From the NCBI GenBank assembly GCA_018333605.1, contig JAGXSV010000073.1, forward strand, positions 1-64,000: 64,000 bases of DNA, written 5' to 3'. A program made the position numbers and the translations under genes. This DNA is from Hydrogenophaga sp. GTDB lineage: Bacteria > Pseudomonadota > Gammaproteobacteria > Burkholderiales > Burkholderiaceae_C. This document shows positions 16,104 through 24,015 of this stretch, piece by piece. Under the pieces are notes generated by a model. The model made no database searches, was not told the origin of the DNA, and worked only from the letters and a program-made list of their open reading frames with translations. Every line of letters starts with the position of its first letter. Position 1 is the stretch's first letter.

Positions 16104-17297
16104 TCACTCGCGCACGAGCAGCAGTGAACCGGCGAGCGGTCCTCCACCGGCTGCCGCGATCGCGACCCGATGCGGTGCGATCTGGCGCAGCCCGGCGCGG
16201 CCCCAGAGTTGGGTACAGGCTTCATGCACATAGCCCAGGCCGTGGGTCCTGCCGCCCGAGAGCTGGCCACCGTTGGTGTTGATCGGCAGCGCGCCGCTGC
16301 GGGCGATGCGCGCACCGCCTTCAACAAAGCGGCCACTTTCACCGACCGGGCACAGGCCCAGGGCTTCCATCCACAGCAGGGTGAGGATGGAGAAACCGTC
16401 GTACAACTGAGCGCTTCCCACATCCGCAGGTTTGAGATCGGTTCGTTGCCACATCATGTTGGCCGCGTCGATGCTGGCCCCGCCGGTCAACGAAATCTGG
16501 TCCCAGGACCAGGGCTGGTGCAGGGCCGATCCGATCGCCTCCAGCCGGATGGGCGGGTGGGGGCCGTCGCGCGCGGCGTCGATGCGCGAGAGCACGATGG
16601 CCGTGGAGCCATCGCAGTGCACGTCGCAATCAAACATGCGCAGCGGTGTCGAGATCATGCGCGACGCCATGTAGTCGTCCATGCTCATGGGCGTGCGGTA
16701 CACGGCTTTCGGGTTGACCACGGCATTGGCGCGGCAGGTCAGGGCGATCTGGGCCAGTTGCTCCTCGGTGGTCCCGTATTCGTGAAAGTGCCGCTGTGCG
16801 TACATCGCCATCAGGTTGATGGCCGAGTGCACTTCATACGGCGTGTACCACTGCCAGAAGAAGCTGCTGTCGCGGCCGGTGGTCTTGTTGCTCAAGGCGT
16901 TGGCATGCTTGTCGACCCGCCGGGCGCTGGCTTCGGTGATCGTGCGGAACACCAGCACATGGCGGCACAGACCCGCAGCAACGGCCATGGCGCCGTTGAT
17001 CACGCCGGCCAATGGCCCGGGGCCTTCATAGCCCCCGCCATACCAGTTGACCTTGAGCCCCATGGTGCCGATCAGGGCATTGGGCCCGACGGGTGAAAAA
17101 CTGTTGCCGTTGTTGTTGTCGCCTGGCCAGCAGGCCACGCCATCGATGTCCTCGCGCGTGAGCCCGGCGTCGGCAATGGCCTCCATGCAAGCGTCCAGGG
17201 TCAGGCGCATGGCGGATTTGTCGGAGGGACGTGCCACCTCAGACTGGCCCACGCCCGCAATCGCCACGTTCTTTTCGTACAGGTGATCGAACATCAT
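16104..17297 (-). CDS. SCP-x/lipid-transfer-type thiolase-fold protein (Ltp2-like)
   Basis: Thiolase-fold protein of 397 residues, of the non-decarboxylating group paired with DUF35 proteins. In degradation of steroid side chains and of ibuprofen-like acids such pairs (Ltp2 with DUF35; IpfD/IpfE) cleave a C-C bond next to a thioester by a retro-aldol-like step. The segment where thiolases carry the nucleophilic Cys reads GPGPLAGVINGAMAVAAG, with no Cys, so normal thiolysis is unlikely. Retained features include QLYDGFSI and the NTNGGQLSGGRTHGLGYVHE region. It overlaps the DUF35 gene by four bases (ATGA), consistent with an obligate complex. Function as an aldolase is an inference. Confidence 0.82.
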   Translation of the reverse strand: MMFDHLYEKNVAIAGVGQSEVARPSDKSAMRLTLDACMEAIADAGLTREDIDGVACWPGDNNNGNSFSPVGPNALIGTMGLKVNWYGGGYEGPGPLAGVINGAMAVAAGLCRHVLVFRTITEASARRVDKHANALSNKTTGRDSSFFWQWYTPYEVHSAINLMAMYAQRHFHEYGTTEEQLAQIALTCRANAVVNPKAVYRTPMSMDDYMASRMISTPLRMFDCDVHCDGSTAIVLSRIDAARDGPHPPIRLEAIGSALHQPWSWDQISLTGGASIDAANMMWQRTDLKPADVGSAQLYDGFSILTLLWMEALGLCPVGESGRFVEGGARIARSGALPINTNGGQLSGGRTHGLGYVHEACTQLWGRAGLRQIAPHRVAIAAAGGGPLAGSLLLVRE

Positions 17298-17692
17298 TCG
17301 GCTTTCTCGAACAGGGGAAGCCAGACGTCTTCGTGCTGCTCAAAGCGCACTTGAACCGGCATGTCGATCCGCACCTGTTCGGGCGGCATCCCCACCACAT
17401 TGCTGAGCAGGCGCAAGCCGGGCTGATCATCGAGCTCGATGATGGCGACGACGTAATGTTCGGTCAGCTCGGGTTTCCAGGCCTGGTGATTCACGGTGAA
17501 CGTGGCCACGTGGCCGCGACCACTTGTGGGCTCCGGGGCCACATCCATCGAGCCGCAGCGTGGGCACATCGGTGCGGGGGGATGGAAGAAGCGTCTGCAG
17601 GCGCCGCAGCGGTGGATCATCAGCCGACCCGACGCCCCGCCCTGCCAGAAGGCCGACGAATCGCTGGTGATCTGGGGCAGTTTTCGTGGCAT
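17294..17692 (-). CDS. DUF35 Zn-ribbon/OB-fold protein, partner of the SCP-x-type enzyme
   Basis: About 132 residues from an ATG at 17692. An N-terminal rubredoxin-like zinc ribbon has two Cys pairs (CGAC and CPRC, 11 residues between), followed by an OB-fold with GRGHVATFTVNHQAW and a C-terminal strand VQVRFEQHEDVWLP. DUF35 proteins bind acyl-CoA and form complexes with thiolase-fold enzymes. A GTG at 17740 would add 16 residues; I prefer the ATG because the family normally begins just before the PxxT/W segment. First gene of its operon; the promoter candidate is at 17765-17792. Confidence 0.85.
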   Translation of the reverse strand: MPRKLPQITSDSSAFWQGGASGRLMIHRCGACRRFFHPPAPMCPRCGSMDVAPEPTSGRGHVATFTVNHQAWKPELTEHYVVAIIELDDQPGLRLLSNVVGMPPEQVRIDMPVQVRFEQHEDVWLPLFEKAE

Positions 17693-17764
17693 GGACAAGT
17701 GGTGTGTGAAGCAGACAGCGGGTGTGGTCAGGGTCGCCACGAATTGACGTGGAGGGTTCGAACG

Positions 17765-17792
17765 AGTTTAATAGCTGAACAGATTGCGTCAA
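17765..17792 (-). promoter_or_regulatory. Promoter with internal TGTTCA box for the DUF35 operon
   Basis: On the minus strand TTGACG and TAAACT are separated by 16 bases, and TGTTCA sits exactly in the middle (five bases from each). The same arrangement, TTGACA-N5-TGTTCA-N5-TAGACT, occurs on the plus strand at 27614-27641. The match of promoter spacing and internal box suggests one regulator represses both by blocking polymerase. Confidence 0.6.
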
Positions 17793-17830
17793 TATGTCTA
17801 ACTACTGGTTTACACCAACTACCCGCACTT

Positions 17831-18526
17831 ATGACTGAACTTTCTTTGGCGAACCGCCATATTGTTGTGACCGGTGGCCTGGGCGTGCTGGGCCGCGCGG
17901 TCGGGGCCGTGCTCGCCGAGCACGGCGCGCGCGTGGTCCTGCTCGATCGTGCCCCAGCTCACGATGTACCCGGAATGGCTGCTGTGATCGGTGGCGTTGA
18001 TCTGACCGACTCGGACGCTACACGGTCTGCGTTCGACCAGGCCGGTGAGCGGCTCAATGGATTCGACGGTCTGGTGAACGTGGCCGGTGGTTTCCGCTGG
18101 GAAACGCTGGAAACCGGGAGCCTGGAGTCCTGGGACGCACTCTACGCGATGAACCTGCGCAGCACCGTGGTGGCGTGCCGTGAGGCCTTGCCCCGTCTGG
18201 TGAAGGCGGGCGGGTCGGGCATCATCAACGTGGGGGCTCTGGCCGCTCAAAAGGCGGGTGCGGGCATGGGTGCCTATGCGGCGTCCAAGGCGGGCGTCGC
18301 CCGGCTGACCGAAGCACTGGCCGAAGAACTGAAAGACCGCGGTGTGCGTGTGAACGCGGTTCTGCCGAGCATTCTGGATACCCCCGCCAACCGGGCCGAC
18401 ATGCCCGACGCAGACGCCACGCGCTGGGTGCCTCCACGCTCGCTGGCTGCGGTCATCGCATTTTTGTTGTCCGACGACGCCAGTGCTGTCACCGGTGCCT
18501 GCATCCCTGTGGCGGGTCGGGTTTGA
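17831..18526 (+). CDS. SDR family protein, catalytic Ser replaced
   Basis: Rossmann-fold protein of 231 residues with cofactor motif TGGLGVLGRAVG, VNVAGG in place of NNAG, and YAASK. The residue 13 before the Tyr, where SDRs normally carry the catalytic Ser, reads Ala (NVGALAAQ). It therefore may have low activity, use another residue, or act on an unusual substrate. The ATG at 17831 begins the fold properly; the frame is open far upstream without a better start. The gene is divergent from the DUF35 gene and its stop overlaps the start of the hemerythrin gene. Confidence 0.82.
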   Translation: MTELSLANRHIVVTGGLGVLGRAVGAVLAEHGARVVLLDRAPAHDVPGMAAVIGGVDLTDSDATRSAFDQAGERLNGFDGLVNVAGGFRWETLETGSLESWDALYAMNLRSTVVACREALPRLVKAGGSGIINVGALAAQKAGAGMGAYAASKAGVARLTEALAEELKDRGVRVNAVLPSILDTPANRADMPDADATRWVPPRSLAAVIAFLLSDDASAVTGACIPVAGRV

Positions 18527-19050
18527 TGATGGAGAACCTGAACGTGTCTTCCGAGTCTTCTTCATCCACGGCCGCCGGATCGACGGGCGGCAGCACCATG
18601 ACATGGTCCGACCGCTACCTGCTCGGGCACAACGGCATGGACGACACCCACCGCGAATTTGTCGAGTGCGTGGCAGCTCTTCAATTGGCAGAAGATGCCG
18701 ACCTCGCTGAATGCCTGGCCGCTTTCGAGGCACATGCCGTCGAGCATTTCGAACAGGAAAGGCGCTGGATGGACAGCACCGCATTTCCTGCCGCGCAGTG
18801 CCACGTGGACGAGCACACCGCGGTCCTCAACTCCGTGCACGAGGTGCAGGAGTTGCTGCGCAACGGGGCCTCCGGGCAGGTGGCTCGCGATCTCGCCCGT
18901 GCGCTCGCGGACTGGTTTCCCGGACACGCTGATTACATGGATGCCTCTCTCTCCCAGTGGCTGATCAAACGCAGTCATGGTGGGAAACCCGTGGTGCTTC
19001 GCCGGCGGATGGACCCCGCTGACGCACCGGTTCCGCCCGAGGCCGATTGA
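18526..19050 (+). CDS. Hemerythrin-like protein (bacteriohemerythrin)
   Basis: O2- or redox-sensing di-iron protein, about 174 residues. The domain starts near residue 25 at MTWSDRYLLGHNGMDDTHRE and shows the hemerythrin ligands in order: His in LGHN, His in DDTHRE, HAVEHFEQE (His plus Glu three to four residues later), HVDEH, and HADYMD with the final Asp. The start overlaps the SDR stop (TGATG at 18524-18528); an internal ATG at 18598 would give a product beginning at the domain. Coupled to an SDR and an FAH hydrolase, it may deliver or sense oxygen for the oxygenase-rich pathway. That role is inference. Confidence 0.85.
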   Translation: MMENLNVSSESSSSTAAGSTGGSTMTWSDRYLLGHNGMDDTHREFVECVAALQLAEDADLAECLAAFEAHAVEHFEQERRWMDSTAFPAAQCHVDEHTAVLNSVHEVQELLRNGASGQVARDLARALADWFPGHADYMDASLSQWLIKRSHGGKPVVLRRRMDPADAPVPPEAD

Positions 19051-19112
19051 ATCCTCGCTCACGCCAGGTTCGCTGTTGACCCTGGTTTCCACTTTCCCCA
19101 AAGAGACACGCT

Positions 19113-20123
19113 ATGAGACTTGTGACATTTCAGACACCAGGTGAAGCGGCCCGCGCCGGCGCATTCATCGAGAGCGATCAGGCGGTGCTGGATTTGCGGC
19201 AGGCCGCACAGGCCGTGCACGGCGGCAGCGCCGATGCGCTGGCCAGCGTGCTGTCGCTGATCGAAGCGGGGCCTGCGGCTTCCGAGCTGGCGCGAGGCTT
19301 GATCGCGCGCGCGCCTAGCGTGGCGGTTCGGCAGCGGAGCGAGGTTAAGATCCTGGCGCCCATTCAACCCCCGCCACAGATGCGCGATGCCTCGTGTTTC
19401 GAGCTGCACCTGCGCCAGAGCTTCGCGGCAGCGCGGCGGGCCCGCGCGGCGCGCACACCGGACCCAGAAGCCACGCTGAAGGCCATGAACACACGCGCCG
19501 ACGATCGCGTGATCGAGACCTTTCAGCGCCAGCCCATCTACTACAAGTGCAACCGCTTCGCGACCATCGGCGCGGACGACGATGTGGTCTGGCCCAGCTA
19601 CAGCAAGCTGCTGGACTTTGAACTCGAGTTCGGTTTCTACATGGGTGCGCGGGCCAAGGACGTGCCCAAAGAGAAAGCGCGCGAGTTCATTTTTGGTTAC
19701 ACGATCTTCAACGACATCAGCGCGCGCGATGCGCAGGCCGTGGAAATGGGCGGCATGCTCGGGCCGGCCAAGGGCAAGGACTTTGACACCGGCAACGTGA
19801 TGGGCCCCTGTCTCGTGACGGTCGATGAACTGCCCGATCCCTACAACCTGAGCATGGTCGCCCGCGTCAATGGCGAGGAATGGGGGCGCGGCAATTCACG
19901 CGACATGTACTGGAAGTTCGAGGACGTGATCGCGCACATTTCGCGCTCCGAAACCCTGTACCCGGGCGAGTTCTTCGGGTCGGGCACGGTGGGCAACGGC
20001 TGCGGCCTGGAGCAGATGCGTTACCTCAAGCCCGGTGACGTGGTGGAGCTGGAGGTCGAAGGCATTGGCCTGCTGCGCACGCGCATCACACAGCCAACCA
20101 TCCAGCCCATCCCCCAGCCCTGA
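19113..20123 (+). CDS. Fumarylacetoacetate hydrolase family protein
   Basis: FAH-fold enzyme of 336 residues, with an N-terminal extension of about 110 residues before the catalytic core. Metal ligands are recognisable as the Glu pair in LLDFELEFGFYMG and the Asp of FGYTIFNDISARD; GPCLVTVDEL and VGNGCGLEQ complete the signature. Such enzymes hydrolyse a C-C bond of a diketo acid or act as decarboxylase/isomerase or hydratase after ring opening. It follows the hemerythrin by 62 bases. The second FAH gene at 43738 is shorter and only distantly similar, so the two likely act at different steps. Confidence 0.88.
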   Translation: MRLVTFQTPGEAARAGAFIESDQAVLDLRQAAQAVHGGSADALASVLSLIEAGPAASELARGLIARAPSVAVRQRSEVKILAPIQPPPQMRDASCFELHLRQSFAAARRARAARTPDPEATLKAMNTRADDRVIETFQRQPIYYKCNRFATIGADDDVVWPSYSKLLDFELEFGFYMGARAKDVPKEKAREFIFGYTIFNDISARDAQAVEMGGMLGPAKGKDFDTGNVMGPCLVTVDELPDPYNLSMVARVNGEEWGRGNSRDMYWKFEDVIAHISRSETLYPGEFFGSGTVGNGCGLEQMRYLKPGDVVELEVEGIGLLRTRITQPTIQPIPQP

Positions 20124-20150
20124 GGAAGGGGCTGCTGGCGGGTGCAGTCG

Positions 20151-20783
20151 TCATGGAGGGGAGGCGGCGCACAACAGGCCCTCAAGCGCTGTGAGCAGGT
20201 TGCCCAATGTGCCCTCGGCTGACCAGAACGCATGGGTGGTCTCGGTGCGTTCCAGGCTCGCCTCACGGGCCGCCAGGATGGCGCGCAGTGAAATGCTCAT
20301 GAACACCAGGCGCTGTTCCAGCACCGCCGCAGGGACGGCTGTGACCAGCTGCCGGATGTGCGCCAGGCAACGCTGGTAGCCCGTGTTCAGGCCGCCCTCC
20401 AGCACCTCGTTGAGCAGCCCCCGGTTCTGCAGCGCGAGCAGGCTGATGAAGCGCAGGTAGGTGTCTTCCTCGCCGTTGGCCTCGCCCAGGTTGATCGAGG
20501 GAAACACCAGCACTTCCAGGACCTGGCGCAGGTGCCTGGGCCCACCCTCGGCCTCCATCTGGTCCAGTGCGGCGTTGCGCCGGTCGTCGATCAGTTTTGC
20601 GGTGTCGACGATCAGTTCACGGACGAGGGCGTCCTTGGTCCGGAAGTAGTAGTGCAGCGACCCGGAGTTCTTTTGCTCGCTCGCGGCCACGATTTCCCGC
20701 ACGGTCACGCCGTCGATACCGCGCCGGGCAAACAGCCGTCTGGCCGAGAGTTTGATGTGCTCACGGGTGTCGTTTCCGCTCAT
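20151..20783 (-). CDS. TetR family repressor (divergent from the SDR-ACAD operon)
   Basis: TetR/AcrR regulator of about 210 residues. The HTH runs from about residue 8 to 54 (HIKLSARRLFARRGIDGVTV, then an inserted SEQKNSGSLHYYFRTKDAL with the SLHYYF recognition helix). The C-terminal ligand-binding domain is all-helical with no recognised signature. Start at ATG 20783. It faces the SDR at 20882 across a 98-bp region with a near-perfect palindrome at 20816-20846, the obvious operator for auto-repression and control of the divergent operon. The ligand is probably an acyl-CoA or pathway intermediate, by analogy only. Confidence 0.88.
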   Translation of the reverse strand: MSGNDTREHIKLSARRLFARRGIDGVTVREIVAASEQKNSGSLHYYFRTKDALVRELIVDTAKLIDDRRNAALDQMEAEGGPRHLRQVLEVLVFPSINLGEANGEEDTYLRFISLLALQNRGLLNEVLEGGLNTGYQRCLAHIRQLVTAVPAAVLEQRLVFMSISLRAILAAREASLERTETTHAFWSAEGTLGNLLTALEGLLCAASPP

Positions 20784-20815
20784 GGATGGCTTCTTTTCTT
20801 GGGGGGTTGCATGAA

Positions 20816-20846
20816 TTAGGTCATTTGCTTTAACATGATGACCTAA
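20816..20846. promoter_or_regulatory. Palindromic TetR operator
   Basis: TTAGGTCAT and ATGACCTAA form a perfect 9-bp inverted repeat separated by 13 bases; one base further out mismatches and the next pairs again. It lies midway between two divergent starts (20783 and 20882), the usual place for a TetR-family operator that controls both genes. Confidence 0.85.
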
Positions 20847-20881
20847 ATGCCCGAGGGCAGGCATTCATCCTACTGGACACC

Positions 20882-21631
20882 ATGGAAGACACCTTGCAAG
20901 AACTCAATTTCGACCAGCGCCGCGTGCTGGTGGTGGGGGGCTCCAGCGGCATCGGCAATGGCATCGCCCAGGCATTCCGGGGGCGCGGTGCCGACGTGCA
21001 CGTGTGGGGCACGCGTGCCAGCGCGGTGGACTACGCGGCAGAAAAGGGCTCCAACCTGGAGGGGTTGCACTACGCGCAATGCGATGTGGCGAACAGCGCT
21101 GCCGTTGCCGCCCTGCAGCCCGGTTTTGATGCGCTGGACGTGTTGGTGCTGTGCCAGGGCATTGTTCGGTACGGGCGGGACGAGTTCGAGCCAAATGGGT
21201 TCCGCCATGTGGTGGATGTCAATCTCAACAGCCTGATGGATTGCGCGCACAAGTTCCACGCCATGCTCAAGCAGCGTCGGGGGGCGCTGATCATCATCAG
21301 CTCGCTGGCAGGCTTTGCCGCTCGAATAGGCAACCCGGCCTATGCGGCGTCCAAGGCGGGCGCCATCTCGCTCACCAAATCCCTGGGTGAGGCATGGGCC
21401 CGGGACGGCATCCGTGTCAACGGCGTGGCCCCCGGCCTGGTGCCATCCAAGCTCACCGGGGTCACCTTTGACGACCCCGAGCGGGCCGCCAAGGTGCTGC
21501 GTGGTATCCCGGCCGGCCGCTTTGGCACGCCGCAGGACATCGCTGGCCCGGTGCTCTTTCTGGCCTCTCCCCTCGCGTCGTACGTGGTGGGGCAAACCAT
21601 CCTGGCGGATGGCGGCAAGGGCCTGTCCTGA
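20882..21631 (+). CDS. SDR family oxidoreductase
   Basis: Classical SDR of 249 residues: cofactor motif GGSSGIGNGIAQ, LVLCQG at the NNAG position, Ser 13 before Tyr in IIISSLAGFAARIGNPAYAASK, and the C-terminal LADGG loop. All catalytic residues are present. First gene of an operon with acyl-CoA dehydrogenase, APH kinase, CoA ligase and another SDR, under the palindromic operator. It is likely to oxidise a secondary alcohol of a CoA ester or ring. Confidence 0.87.
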   Translation: MEDTLQELNFDQRRVLVVGGSSGIGNGIAQAFRGRGADVHVWGTRASAVDYAAEKGSNLEGLHYAQCDVANSAAVAALQPGFDALDVLVLCQGIVRYGRDEFEPNGFRHVVDVNLNSLMDCAHKFHAMLKQRRGALIIISSLAGFAARIGNPAYAASKAGAISLTKSLGEAWARDGIRVNGVAPGLVPSKLTGVTFDDPERAAKVLRGIPAGRFGTPQDIAGPVLFLASPLASYVVGQTILADGGKGLS

Positions 21632-21685
21632 CGGGCTTGGACGCCACTCACTCTCCTTCACGAACTTCAAAGACGAGGCATCACC

Positions 21686-22969
21686 ATGGGCTGGGATTTC
21701 GAGACCGAACCTGCTTTTCAGGCCAAACTGGACTGGATCACCACCTTCGTGCGCGAGGAGGTGGATCCGCTGGAATTCGTGCTGGGCAACCACTACGACG
21801 TCAAGCACCCCGACAACGTGCGCTTGATCCGGCCGCTGCAGCAGCGGGTCAAGGCCCAGGGTTTGTGGGCCTGTCACCTGGGCAAGGAACTGGGCGGGCA
21901 GGGCTACGGCCAGGTACAGTTGGCGCTGATGAACGAGATTCTGGGCGCCGCCCGGTTCGGCCCCATCGTTTTTGGCTGCCAGGCGCCCGACACCGGCAAC
22001 GCCGAAATCCTGGCGCACTTCGGGACCCCCGACCAGAAAGTCCGCTACCTGCAGCCTTTGTTGGACAACCACATCGTGTCCTGCTTCTCCATGACCGAGC
22101 CGCAAGGCGGCGCCGACCCGCTGGAGATCCGCACCCGTGCGGTGCTGGAGGGCGATCATTGGGTGATCGAGGGCGAAAAATGGTTCGCGTCCAACGCCAG
22201 CCTGGCGGAGTTCTTCATCGTGATGGCGCAGAGCGAGCCCGATGCCGCGCCTCACCAGCGCATCTCGGCGTTCATCGTGCCCGCAGAAACCCCCGGCATC
22301 GAGATCGTGCGCGACTGCGGCTACGGCACCGGGACCAAGACCCACGCGTACGTGCGTTTCCATCAGGTCCGTGTGCCGGCCGACCACATCCTGGGCCAGC
22401 GGGGCCAGGGTTTTCTGGTGGCGCAAACCCGGCTCGGGGGCGGGCGCATTCACCATGCCATGCGCACCATCGCCAAGGCCAAAAAAGCGCTGGACTACAT
22501 GCTGCGGCGGGCCGTCTCCCGCAGCACCAAAGGCTCGCTGCTGTCACAGAAACAGATGGTGCAGGAGCGCATCGCGGACTCGTGGATCCAGCTCGAACAG
22601 TTCCGGTTGCTGGTCATGCGCACGGCTTGGCTGATCGACAAGCACCAGGACTATCGAATGGTTCGCAAGGACATCGCGGCGGTGAAAGCCGCCATGCCCA
22701 AGGTGTTGCACGACATCGCTAGCCACGCGCTGCAGGTGCACGGTTCGCTGGGTTTGTCCGATGAAATGCCGTTCATGCACTGGATCACCGAGTCGTACTT
22801 CCTGGGTCTGGCGGACGGCCCAACCGAGGTGCACAAGGTGACGGTGGCAGAACAACTCACGAGGCATGTTGTGCCCGACGACAGCCCCTTTCCCGACTAC
22901 CACCTGCCGCAGCGCGCACAGGCGGCCAGAGATCGGTATGCCGACATGCTGGAGGCCGATCTGCCATGA
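21686..22969 (+). CDS. Acyl-CoA dehydrogenase, ACAD10/11-like
   Basis: FAD-dependent acyl-CoA dehydrogenase fold, 427 residues. The FAD/substrate loop reads CFSMTEPQGGADPLEIRT; the C-terminal region SLGLSDEMPFMHWITESYFL and GLADGPTEVHKVTVAEQL resembles the ACAD10/11 group. Its stop overlaps the start of an APH-type kinase by four bases. In animals and bacteria, ACAD10/11 enzymes act with such a kinase: the kinase phosphorylates a 4-hydroxyacyl-CoA and the dehydrogenase-fold partner eliminates phosphate to give an enoyl-CoA. That pairing makes the same reaction here plausible; ordinary dehydrogenation remains possible. Confidence 0.88.
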   Translation: MGWDFETEPAFQAKLDWITTFVREEVDPLEFVLGNHYDVKHPDNVRLIRPLQQRVKAQGLWACHLGKELGGQGYGQVQLALMNEILGAARFGPIVFGCQAPDTGNAEILAHFGTPDQKVRYLQPLLDNHIVSCFSMTEPQGGADPLEIRTRAVLEGDHWVIEGEKWFASNASLAEFFIVMAQSEPDAAPHQRISAFIVPAETPGIEIVRDCGYGTGTKTHAYVRFHQVRVPADHILGQRGQGFLVAQTRLGGGRIHHAMRTIAKAKKALDYMLRRAVSRSTKGSLLSQKQMVQERIADSWIQLEQFRLLVMRTAWLIDKHQDYRMVRKDIAAVKAAMPKVLHDIASHALQVHGSLGLSDEMPFMHWITESYFLGLADGPTEVHKVTVAEQLTRHVVPDDSPFPDYHLPQRAQAARDRYADMLEADLP

Positions 22970-24015
22970 GCGATGCACAGGAGAGGCTCGCGTCCATTGA
23001 CTTTCTGCGCCTGAATCGCTGGCTGCTGGCGCAGGGCCTGGCCGATGGGGAGCTGCAAGGGCCCACCTTGCTGGCGGGGGGCACCCAGAACCTGATCGTG
23101 CGTTTCCACTGTGGTGGTCGGGCGTTCGTCCTGCGCAAGGCGGCGGGCACGGCCTACGCCAACGGCAGTGAAACCATGCGCCGTGAAGCCCGGATCCTGG
23201 CGGCGCTGGCCGGCACCGACGTGCCCCATGCCCGCCTTATCGCGGCCTGCGACGACGATGCGGTGCTGGACGGCGCGTTTTACCTCATGGAGCCCGTGGA
23301 GGGTTTCAACGTGGGCATGGGCATGCCCGAGCCCCACGCCAGCCAGCCCGCGATGCGGCGCGCCATGGGCTTCGCTTTGATCGACGGGTTGGCCGCGCTG
23401 CGACGTGTGGACCCCGTGGCCGCGGGTCTTTCCGACCTTGGCCACCTCGATGGTTTTCTGGAGCGTCAGGTCAGCCGCTGGCGGACCCAGCTGGAGAGCT
23501 ATGCGCGCTACACCGGCTGGCCGGGCCCGGGCGGGTTGCCGCAGGTGGAGGCGGTCGGGCGCTGGCTGGAGCAACACATGCCGACAAGCTTCACGCCCGG
23601 CATCCTGCACGGCGATTACCACATCAAGAACGTGCTGTTCCGCCCTGACAGTCCGGCGCTGGCCGCCATCGTCGATTGGGAACTGAGCACAGTGGGTGAC
23701 CCGATGATCGACCTCGGGTGGCTGATGGCCACCTGGCGGGGGCAGGGCGCGGACGACCCCGGATCGCCCATCGAAATCGAGCCCTGGTCGGGGTTCCCCA
23801 CGGCGGTCGAGCTGGTGGACTGTTACGCCGAGCGCACCGGAGCCGATGTGTCTCAGGCGCGTTGGTACGGCGTGTTGGCCTGCTACAAGCTGGGCCTGTT
23901 GCTGGAAGGCACCTTTGCGAGGTCTTGCGCGGGCAAGGCCGATCAGGCGCTGGGCCAACGCTTTCACCACAACGCCGTCAATCTGCTGGAACGTGCAGCG
24001 AGGTGGACCGAATGA
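22966..24015 (+). CDS. APH-type phosphotransferase (acyl-CoA kinase candidate)
   Basis: Aminoglycoside-phosphotransferase-fold kinase, 349 residues, of the family fused or linked to ACAD10/11. Features: glycine-rich start LLAGGTQNLIVRF, catalytic loop HGDYHIKNVLF (Brenner motif HxDxxxxN), and metal site VDWELSTVGDPMIDLGWL. Four-base overlaps on both sides (with the acyl-CoA dehydrogenase and the CoA ligase) imply tight stoichiometric expression. Antibiotic modification is unlikely in this setting. Probable role: phosphorylation of a hydroxyacyl-CoA formed after ring opening. Confidence 0.87.
   Translation: MSDAQERLASIDFLRLNRWLLAQGLADGELQGPTLLAGGTQNLIVRFHCGGRAFVLRKAAGTAYANGSETMRREARILAALAGTDVPHARLIAACDDDAVLDGAFYLMEPVEGFNVGMGMPEPHASQPAMRRAMGFALIDGLAALRRVDPVAAGLSDLGHLDGFLERQVSRWRTQLESYARYTGWPGPGGLPQVEAVGRWLEQHMPTSFTPGILHGDYHIKNVLFRPDSPALAAIVDWELSTVGDPMIDLGWLMATWRGQGADDPGSPIEIEPWSGFPTAVELVDCYAERTGADVSQARWYGVLACYKLGLLLEGTFARSCAGKADQALGQRFHHNAVNLLERAARWTE

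Noticed and set aside
16104-17297. Ordinary acetyl-CoA thiolase
   Set aside because: The nucleophilic Cys segment lacks Cys and the gene overlaps a DUF35 partner; called SCP-x/Ltp2-like instead.
20870-22456. Minus-strand frame of 528 codons opposite the SDR and acyl-CoA dehydrogenase
   Set aside because: Antisense to two genes with complete catalytic motifs; no domain of its own.
22966-24015. Aminoglycoside resistance kinase
   Set aside because: The fold is shared, but coupling to acyl-CoA dehydrogenase and CoA ligase genes points to acyl-CoA metabolism.
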